Both the position numbers and the translations under genes were made by a program. Of a DNA stretch of 64,000 nt, positions 55,329-64,000 are shown in pieces (the stretch's first letter is position 1; each line of letters opens with the position of its first letter). The DNA comes from Lentinula raphanica (taxonomy: Eukaryota > Basidiomycota > Agaricomycetes > Agaricales > Omphalotaceae), in assembly GCA_027919835.1 (NCBI GenBank), contig JANVFP010000045.1, positions 1 through 64,000 of the forward strand, written 5' to 3'. Under the pieces are notes generated by a model. It made no database searches and was not told the origin of the DNA. It saw only the letters and a list, made by a program, of their open reading frames with translations.

Positions 55329-57542
55329 TTCTGAATGACGCGGAGCGAAGGGATGAGAGGATGAGTGAGGGAGCCTTGCGAGGGGTTTTCAGGAGAAAAA
55401 AGGGAGCGTGGTATGGGGTACGTCCGGTGGAATGATAATGAATGATTAGAGTCGATGGGAGGGACAGGAGGGATATCGAGTTGGCAACCTACATTCAAAT
55501 TGTGAATTCGAGATCAGCTTAAGAATTATCTAAAAGAGGCACACTCACCAGTCGAGGTGAAAGCAGCAGTTTTGACCAGCAAGAGAGGAATACGAAAGAT
55601 AATCCGACTATTGTCAACTGAGAGAAATTGTCTACGCGGTGAATCAAGGTTTAAAACGAAGATTAGGATCGCCTACATACCGAACCAGCGTTGAGCAATA
55701 TTTTTCGACGGGGGAAGAGACTTTGAACTTCTACGATAGTTGTTTGGCAGGGTGAAAGATGGTGGTTGAGGGAAGAGTTTGGGTACCGACGTTCTCTTAC
55801 ATATCTTCTCTTGGGTAAACGCATAATAAATTTGCCCTTTGAAACTGAACTCAAAGTAACCGAAGGCGGTGCGGATTTCTTCACATGAACAGCCAAATTC
55901 TCGCAACAGCTCGCAACTTTGCACTATACTACCCTTCCACGTTCACAATTTCCGTCTCATTGGCCAGATTTACCTACATAACGCCTGACCAGTACAAGAG
56001 GACCGAATTTCAGGCAGAGAGCATAGAAGTAATCGGGTGACGGGGCCACTGCTGGGGCGGCGGGCCCAATCTCGCGACTCGTCTCCTCTCGTCTCAATCC
56101 TGTCTCGATCCGACGCATCGCCAAATGCTATGTACGTAGCAACATTCTGTTCCTGCCATATTAGCGCACTGTATCACCGCAGCTGACAACACGTACTAGG
56201 CAGTGGGCACTGGGGATCCTCCTTTGAAAACCACTGAACGCAACAACGTCAGATTCGTCACTAAGTGCAAGTTATCCGTATCCCGGCTAAACCAAGGCCT
56301 ACCAAGGTCCAAGGTCCGCCCTGTCAGACCCTGCCGTTCGCAGCCTTTTGGTAAGAAGAGACCTCAGAGCTTTCTGAGGCTTTCTGCCCTCGCTCTTGAC
56401 TGATGTCGATAATCATTGAGACTGATCGACGATCACTATCCATACGCTACAACCGGACGAAACTTTCGTGCACTCGTAGCTACTCGTAGGCGGGCACATC
56501 GATAAAGCACGATACCGGTGGAGATTCGTTTTGCAGTTGAGCTACCCATACTTGCCCGTCTACGAATTCGCCCCGTTCTGCTGCGTCTCTCTAGTTTGAG
56601 GGCAACGATTGTCTCGCGTTCTCAAGCTACGAGTCTGACTAGGGAGGCTACTGCGTCTCCGCCGATTTTCATTGATTCAGCCTGAGGGGTACAGTCGTCT
56701 CCGATCTAGCAGCTCTCAGGCAGTACCTGTACAGGTTCTCTCGTCCTCCTCTGGACACTCTTAGCTCAGATCTGATAAATGGAGCTGAGGCTGTCTTTTA
56801 GGAATCAGGTTTGTACGTCTTATCTGTGAATCAGCGTCTTGCCACTGAAGGACGCAAATTATGATACAGCTCTTAATCGATATATCATCGACGGCTTCGA
56901 GGAATTACGGAGTCTACATTCCGGAAGCACGTTGTGTCCTTCAAGAAAGGTGGGGATGCATTGAGAACCTCGATCTACAATTGTTGCGCAAAGTTGGCAG
57001 TGGGTCAAGTCCAGACACGTACATCGCTCAATACTTACGATTCCATCTTGGAAACGACCCTTTCGAGCGTGAATTATACAGATCTCAACTTGGCATATCA
57101 GGCCTCAGGCTGCGGGGGACATTCTGTGTCTCTTATGGCATCCACTGTTCCAATGAAGTTGTAGGGATGGCACGGTGCGCATATACTACTAGTAGACACG
57201 TTGAATAAGCACACCTACTCCAAGCCATCGACATCGTAGGATGGTTGAGTACAAGTCGTCCGAGAATGAGGACAATGTCATCCTATGCATCCGAGCTTTG
57301 AGTTCGAACGACCATCCTGAGCCATCCTGGCACTTCATTTGTGATAGTATTCCGGCGTCTGGAGATCAACATTATTCCTTCAGCTATACGAAAGAGAAAT
57401 TGAACGAGTGTCCACTGTCCTCGACGGTTCCGAACTCAAAAGACAAGTCATCTAGATCTGATGATCATCCCGGGATGATGTTTGCAAGATGTTTGCCCCT
57501 GTGGACCAAAACTTCTTCTATTCCTTCCACAATAACCTCAAC
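55329..57542. other. SSP9 leader region and gene-poor segment
   Basis: To about 55820 it is the leader and promoter of SSP9, duplicated from SSP8. From 56000 to 57542 only short unconvincing frames occur (for example 56861-57208). Confidence 0.45.
55570..55583 (-). promoter_or_regulatory. SSP leader element, copy 9 (diverged)
   Basis: Minus strand CTTGCTGGTCAAAA, as in copy 8, again followed by a GTGAGT donor (plus-strand ACTCAC near 55544). Confidence 0.65.
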
Positions 57543-59045
57543 ATGGCCGAGTCAGATACAGTGTCCCCTGCCATCCATTTCGCCCCAATCATAGGCACAA
57601 CTCTCCTCAATAACCGTTACAGAGTACTCAGAAAACTAGGAGAAAGTCAAACAGCCACAGTTTGGCTTGTGCACGGCAAAGCTGAACCAACGGGGTATTT
57701 TCTCTTGGATATCCGAGTCTGTCGCTCGATGTTACGATGACCCACTATTCCTTCTTTCAGGACTACTTGCTATTATTCTGCTGCAAAAATTCTGACCACT
57801 GAAGCGACTTTGTGGGTTGAACGTGGTGCTGTCCGGGAGCTCGAGTTTTTGAAAGAGATCACCAAGCAAAAGGACGCTGACAATATTGACGAAGGCTACG
57901 ATTATTTGCCTACTTTGCAGGATGACTTCTTCGTCACTGGTCCAAATGGAGAACGACATCTCTGCATGGTTCTGAATCTGTGTAGCACGTCTGTGTCTGC
58001 ACTGCGCCGCTCAGCACCGACAAAATCTCTTCCAGTCTACATGGTTCGCAACATCATCTATATGGTTCTTTCTGGACTCAAGACTCTTCATTCAATGAAC
58101 ATCGTCCACACAGGTGAGGTCAACTACTTGAAACTCTATCTATATGCTGAAATCTAAGCTAATCTGTATGTAGATGTTAAAGCTGATAACATACTATTCC
58201 ACCTCGACGGTAATATTACCCGCGATCAAGACGTTGAGAATTACCTTGCTGCAGACCCGGTGGAAATGATAGACAATGTGCCCAAGATACAGCCAATCCC
58301 ATACAGTTTCACGTATGAAACCAGCGCATTCAAAGCTGAGCTGATGCAAGTATCCCTTGTCGATTTAGGACACGGTGAAATACTAGTTCTATTCATATAG
58401 CTCTTCTTCAAAGCTGACTATTCTGATCATTCAGCTCAACGTGCAGGGGCTCAACCGACAGCGAGTTCTTTCAGTGCTCTAGCTCTCCGAGCGCCTGAAG
58501 TCATCCTGTGGTCAGATTTTGGTTCAGCCGTGGATATTTGGGCGATAGGTTGTCTGGTGCGTTTCTTTCTAACAGAAGTATCGATAATCTTCAGTGCTCA
58601 GTTCAAGATTGCAGACCTTTGAATTGCTTGTGGGACGTTGGCTTTTCCATCCCGAAGCTGGGGAACCAGATTGGACTTTGGAAGACGATCATTTGGCCAA
58701 GATGATGGAGCTAACAGGACAGCGTTTTCCTGACGCTATGCTTGCGCGCGCACAGCACAGGGATAAGTACTTCGATGAGCAAGGTAAGCCGTTTCTTGCG
58801 ACAACAATCTCATCTGTTACTGAAAGGCTCTCCTACTACTAGGTAACCTTCTTCGCATCAGTGAGCTCATACCGGTAACGATTGAGCAAGCTATGGCAAA
58901 CTACGAGATTCCAGGCTTGACAGATGGTGATATAGGGCTTGCGGCAGATTTCATTAGAGCATGTCTCAAGTTCGACTATGAGGAGAGAGCCACAGCGTCG
59001 GAGCTACTTCGACATCCGTTTTTGAAGGATGTTTTCAAGTGTTAG
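57543..59045 (+). CDS. SRPK-like serine/threonine protein kinase, 399 aa
   Basis: Six exons (57543-57694, 57761-58113, 58174-58374, 58435-58556, 58615-58783, 58843-59045) total exactly 400 codons. Features in order: RYRVLRKLGESQTATVW (Gly-rich loop with Gln/Ala replacing later Gly), YYSAAKIL (ATP-anchoring Lys), the catalytic loop HTDVKADN (Asp about 169) split by an intron, the DLGH metal-binding motif (about 232-235) and RAPEVILWSDFGSAVDIWAIGCL. The HTD instead of HRD and DLG instead of DFG are hallmarks of the SRPK group, kinases that phosphorylate Ser/Arg-rich splicing factors; agaric genomes hold many divergent members. The C-lobe ends RATASELLRHPFLK. Both catalytic Asp residues are present, so it may be active. 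Substrate unknown. Confidence 0.85.
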
Positions 59046-60398
59046 TAATTACTTCGAAGATTGTTATATGTCGCAGACCATCATCTCCGTTTAGCTAGTC
59101 CGAGTATGGACATATATCCTCCTTCGATATGTAAATCTAATTTCGATGTGTTTGGACGAGATTGAACGAACGGAATGAGAGAGGCTACATCGATGTGGGT
59201 TAGACTCCTAGTGCATGTTCGTGATAGGGACTTCCCCCACAACAGTTGTTGAACGTGTGATCGGCGTGTAGCAGATTTTTTTGCCTCTCGAATTCAGCTC
59301 ATAGATGGACTGTGCATGCTCTCATCTTCGAACGTGCCAGCCTCAATGTGCCATATACGCTCTATTCTGGAATATGAATTCGTAAGTCCACGATTAACAT
59401 CGAAGTCGCTATAATTTCCTCAGAAGCGGTTCATTTGACCAACACGACACATTCCAAACGACCAGCTCAGCCGATGGTTTGTGTTCGGACGCTACGGTCT
59501 TCAAATGAAAGAGAATGGTGTCACCGAACCAGATAATCGCGTACATTCGACATACAGTTCGTGTTCGTCCCCTAACTCTTGTCGTCGATCTTCGGTCTCG
59601 AGAAGAAAGGTGATACATAGGAGAGTTCATTCAACACGGCGATCTTTGTAGGGCAGCGGAGTGATGACATGACTCCGTGTTCGATGTTGTGTAAGAGCCA
59701 GCTGCCAGTCACGGCAGGGGTTAGGATGAATCGTATAACGTTGGCGCATTGAGTCGAGATGGCGGCAGCTTGCGCAGTGATTACGCTCAGCTTCGTACGA
59801 ACAGAAGTGAACGCAGGATTTTAGAGGGCCTGAGATGCGACATGAGCCGGGAAGAACGGGAACATAGCTTGACTCTTGAGGAAGAGAATCTAGTTACTAC
59901 GACAAAACTGGTTTGAAACCAGAAAAGTCAATAAAAGTTCGAAGGTGCGCATCGACACGCCATATGATTCTTGTACCTCTCGAATTCGCGAGCCGCTGTT
60001 GGGTGTTGACAGTCAATTGAAGCACAGAGTTCGTCGCGAAGAGAATACCGATTGTATACATAAGAAAAGTCGGGTTCATGTGTTGGCCACGGCAGGTGAA
60101 TTCGTGGAAGAAAATGCGAGCAAAAATAGTTTACGGGGGAGTTGACCCGCATCTCAAATAGGTACAGCTGTGTCGGAGGAGTGAGAGGGAAAGAAAGGCC
60201 GAAAAAGTTGAATATCGGGGGAAAAGAATTATTGTTTTTGTACAATTTCCTAATCTGGATTATTTTGTCATTTGGCTCTGCACTCTCAACTTGCTCGTCA
60301 TCGCTCTCTCATTCACACCCGTTTTCTGTCCCTCCATCTCCCTCGTCCGACAAAGGGTAATCATCCGATATTAATACTGGCGCAGGACGTCCTTCGCC
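59046..60398. other. Intergenic, kinase 3' flank and chitin synthase promoter
   Basis: No gene recognised. A pyrimidine-rich stretch precedes the chitin synthase ATG. Confidence 0.45.
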
Positions 60399-63300
60399 AT
60401 GGATTTTCCAGAACGTCGTCCTCCTCGTGCCTCACGCCCAGGTCATCCACAGCAGCAGCAGCAGCAACAGTCTGCCCCATATACAGACCAGGATTACTCC
60501 AATCGGCCTCCATATGCTCTCGGTAATGATGGCTCTCGCGGCGTCTCTTTTCAAAATGTCGAGCGTGGAGACCGGCATGGTCAGCTCGATGCTCATCGTC
60601 AAAGAGGTTTATATCAGAATCAGCTTTCTCCTGGGAACGAAGACGTGGAATATGGTGGACTTGACCCTGCAAAAGTCGGGAGAAAGAAGAGCTTGGTTAG
60701 ACCAGATCGTGAAAAGATTGAGCCCGGTCATCGGCAGTGGTATTATCGAAATCACGTAGCACAGGCAGAAGAAGAGGGTGCTCGAGTGGGAGTTCAGCCT
60801 TCCAGTGTGTATTCCTCACAATGTCCTTGGATTTAACATACTCATTGGAACTCGTAGCCACCGGAAATTTTCCTCAGGGACTCAGGCGAGGAAAGTCTAT
60901 TCTTGCTAGAGAGGAAGACGTTGCCGAGTCTGGCCTTGCCCTGTTCAAGCGAGGCAATACTCTCAGGCGCAAACAGACTCAATCTTCGACACAAGTTCCC
61001 ATACTCGATTCTTCGGAGTCCAAGAATCGGAGCTGTTTAGGCAATTACGCTCCTGGTCCGAAAGGACCTTGGATGCTGTATTGCTATCTCCTTACTGTCC
61101 TCATACCTCCCTTCATGCTAAGAGCGTGTGGTAAGTCTATATTGGGCTAATTGTTTCTCTGTTCTGCTCACGTATTTTATAAGGAATGCGCACTCCCGAG
61201 CAACAACGTGCATGGCGAGAGAAAATGGGCCTCATTAGCATCATCCTTTCCCTAATGGCTATAGTCGGTTTCATCACTTTCGGTTTTACTGAAGTAGTCT
61301 GTGGCACTCCTGCCAATCGCTTTCATGGTGGCGCTATAGGTGACGACCGCATCGGAACTTCATCCGTTGTCATCAACGGCTACGATTATGACTTCTCCAA
61401 TTTCAAGCACCCTTCAGCTGGATCGACATTCAACGGCAGTACGAATCCTTTGATAACCGGAAACTGGAATCTTGGAGGCAATGACGCATCGTTCTTGTTC
61501 CAAAACGTCAATCAAAAGTGCCTCGGGCTTATTACCAAAGCTTCCAACTCCCCGATAACAGGAAGCGGAGACCAACTCGATTGGTACTTTCCTTGTAATG
61601 TCAGAAGCCAGTACGGTACCTCGAACCCTAACACGACCGGCTATGATTCCTCCACCAACTGCCACGCATCGAGCACGGCTCGTACTGATCTGAGCAACAT
61701 GTCTCCGCAGGGTCAAGTCTGGTTGAGTTGGGACGACGTGCATCAAAGTAATCGTAGCTTGGCCGTATATGAAGAGTGAGTCTCGATGAGAATGCACTCA
61801 AATCGTTACTCATAACTGTATCACCTTATAGCAAAGTCTTGGACCTGGAGCTATTGAATTGGCTCAGTGCGAGCGAAGTCAGTTATCCTTCCATCTTCGA
61901 CGACCTGAGGCACAACACAGACAATCTGTATAACGGAAACGATCTGACGATGCTCTTCTACCGCTCAAATCAAAAGCACGTTGGTGCTTGCCTACAAGAC
62001 ATCATCACAGTTGGCTTCATTGATAGCACAAGTATTGGCTGCCTAGCCTCCGACGTCGTTCTTTACCTTTCACTCATTTTCATCATCGGTGTCGTAGCAA
62101 TCCGGTTTGGGATGGCTTTACTCTTCTCCTGGTTCTACTCGTGGAGGATCGGAAATTTCCCTAGAGAAACCTATGAACAAAGAATGCAGCGCTCAGAGCA
62201 GATCGAGAACTGGACGAACGATATTTACCGACCCGCACCTAGTGAATACCGGCCGAACGTTTCCAAGGGTGGTTTGAAGCTTGGCAAAGCTAGGAAGTCG
62301 TTCTTGCCTAGCACCTCTCGGTTCACACCATCGGATAACTTGCTCAAGGGTGGTAGGCCATCGACTGCTTATGGCATGCTTGATTCTTCTTCGACAAAAG
62401 GTTGGAAGAATTCGGTCTATGCGCCCTCGATACACAAGAAAGGCACTCCTCCTGACTCGCCCGGGTACAGACAGTCCAAGAGCTTTACGTCCATCAACGA
62501 TGGATTCGCTCGAGGTAGCTTTGTCGACAGCCCTTGCCCCTTCCCACTCAACAATGTCGTACCCCAACCTCCTCCCGACTACGAACCCTTCAATTTCCCT
62601 CTCGCACATACCATCGCCCTGGTCACGGCTTACTCAGAGTCTGTCGAAGGTCTCCGAACCACGTTGGACTCTCTGGCGACGACCGACTATCCCAACAGTC
62701 ACAAGTTCATCCTGGTCATCGCTGATGGTATGGTCAAGGGTGCCGGGAACGACATGACCACTCCGGATATCTGTTTGACGATGATGACGGATTTCATCAT
62801 ACCACCTCAGGAAGTCGAACCACACTCGTATGTTGCCATCGCTGACGGTCACAAGAGACACAACATGGCCAAAGTCTACGCTGGGTTCTACAAATACGAC
62901 GATGCCACCACCGAGAGGTCGAAGCAGCAACGTGTTCCGATAGTCCTCGTTGCCAAATGTGGTAACCCACTTGAAGCGAACGACGCGAAACCCGGAAACA
63001 GAGGGAAGCGTGATAGTCAGATTGTTCTCATGGCGTTCTTACAGAAAGTCATGTTTGATGAGCGGATGACGACGTTCGAGTACGAATTCTTCAACTCGAT
63101 CTGGCGAGTGACAGGAGTCAGTCCGGATCGATACGAACTCGTTCTTTGTGTCGATGCGGACACTAAGGTGTTCCCTGATTCGTTGACGAGGATGGTTAGT
63201 TGCATGGTACACGATGAAGAGATTATGGGTTTGTGTGGAGAAACGAAGATTGCGAACAAGGCAGAAACTTGGGTGACGATGATGCAAGGTGTGTATCCTT

Positions 63301-64000
63301 ATCATTTTTTTTTTTGAAGCATGGGCTCAGTCGGAAATTATGCAGTGTTCGAGTACTATATCTCTCACCATATGACCAAAGCTTTCGAGTCCATGTTCGG
63401 AGGTGTAACCTGTCTACCTGGTTGCTTCAGTATGTATAGGATCAAAGCACCCAAAGGTGATTCGGGCTACTGGGTTCCAGTTTTAGCCAATCCCGATATC
63501 GTCGAGCACTATTCCGAAAACGTAGTCGACACCCTTCACAAGAAGAATCTCTTGCTGCTTGGAGAGGATCGTTATCTAACGACACTACTACTCAAGACAT
63601 TCCCCAAGCGGAAGAACATCTTCTGTCCTCAAGCCGTCTGTAAAACCGTCGTTCCCGATACTTTCCGTGTCCTTCTTTCACAGCGTCGTCGATGGATCAA
63701 CTCGACTGTGCACAATCTGGCGGAACTGATCTTGGTTCGAGATCTGTGTGGGACGTTCTGTTTCTCCATGCAGTTCATCGTTGGCATGGACTTGGCTGGT
63801 ACATTGGTCTTACCTGCAGCTATCAGTTTCACGTTATACCTCATCATCGAGTCTATCGTTCCCAACCACGCCAACACCACGATTCCTCTAATCCTACTCG
63901 CCATCATTCTCGGTCTTCCTGGTCTGCTCATCGTCGTCACCTCTCGCAAAATTGCCTACGTAGGATGGATGCTGGTGTATCTCATTACCTTACCACTTTG
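60399..64000 (+). CDS. Chitin synthase, class IV / Chs3 type (3' end outside window)
   Basis: Exons 60399-60804, 60858-61130, 61184-61775, 61832-63288 and 63346 to the window edge join in phase to more than 1,120 residues; the C-terminus is missing. The N-terminus is disordered with a Gln run from CAG repeats. Two membrane segments follow ([13 protein letters not shown] and [19 protein letters not shown]), then an extracellular N-glycosylation-rich region, the VWLSWDDVH...[11 protein letters not shown] segment that resembles the degenerate cytochrome-b5-like part of Chs3 enzymes, a third membrane span, and the family-2 glycosyltransferase core: [19 protein letters not shown] (about 982) and QRRRW (about 1022). 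It polymerises UDP-GlcNAc into chitin at the plasma membrane. All catalytic motifs are intact. Division 2 chitin synthases of this type need regulatory partners for delivery to the membrane in yeast. Confidence 0.92.

Larger units (their letters stand above)
51160..55990 (-). repeat. Segmental duplication of an SSP gene with flanks
   Basis: Copy A spans about 51160-53830 and copy B about 53850-55990, both with the gene on the minus strand. The 3' non-coding block (51160-51780 against 53850-54475) and the promoter/leader blocks (53020-53560 against 55330-55820) align almost base for base, whereas the coding parts differ by a domain deletion, substitutions and indels. Confidence 0.8.

Noticed and set aside
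56861..57208. 115-codon plus-strand frame upstream of the SRPK-like kinase
   Set aside because: No recognisable domain, poor codon pattern and no in-phase splice to the kinase.
60450..60475. CAG repeat as a separate element
   Set aside because: It encodes the Gln run of the chitin synthase N-terminus and needs no other explanation.

Overview
The window looks like nuclear DNA of a mushroom-forming basidiomycete (Agaricomycetes). Genes are split by many introns of about 45-60 bp with GTRNGT donors. The content is typical of the group: a laccase, a class IV/Chs3-type chitin synthase, a GH17 glucanase, an SRPK-like kinase with an HTD loop, a Zn2Cys6 regulator, a TET/JBP-like dioxygenase, a large fungal transposase and many small secreted proteins. 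I saw no rRNA, tRNA or CRISPR. Exon borders below were joined by hand from frame, splice-site and family expectations; no search or transcript data were available.

Layout. 1-2.2 kb: gene-poor repeat DNA with GATC-type palindromes. 2.6-7.1 kb: a TET/JBP-like 2OG-Fe(II) dioxygenase, then two unknown nuclear-looking genes fired from a compact TATA-bearing divergent promoter. 7.5-8.4 kb: a 17-bp minisatellite. 9-13.2 kb: three tandem small secreted protein (SSP) genes. 13.8-20.1 kb: methyltransferase, unknown gene, GH17 enzyme, unknown gene. 20.1-22.4 kb: little. 22.4-28.8 kb: coiled-coil protein, frameshifted agaric-type kinase, Zn2Cys6 regulator. 29.3-41.1 kb: two divergent SSP pairs, the first split by an intact 1,584-residue transposase gene. 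41.9-44.2 kb: laccase. 46.5-51.0 kb: a 1,462-residue disordered protein. 51-56 kb: a segmental duplication carrying two SSP genes, each with a frameshift at a different place. 57.5-59.0 kb: SRPK-like kinase. 60.4-64.0 kb: chitin synthase, cut by the window edge.

The strongest candidate for an undescribed system is the SSP set. Nine genes in three clusters have unlike mature proteins but share (i) an inverted-repeat leader element with core TTGCTGGTCRAA, always sense-oriented in a non-coding 5' exon and, in most, just upstream of a 5' splice site, (ii) a start of Met-Arg plus a signal peptide, (iii) in seven of nine, a phase-0 intron right after the signal-peptide exon, and (iv) 3' flanks that in places are better conserved than the coding exons. 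This resembles a fast-evolving secreted arsenal under one common expression cassette.
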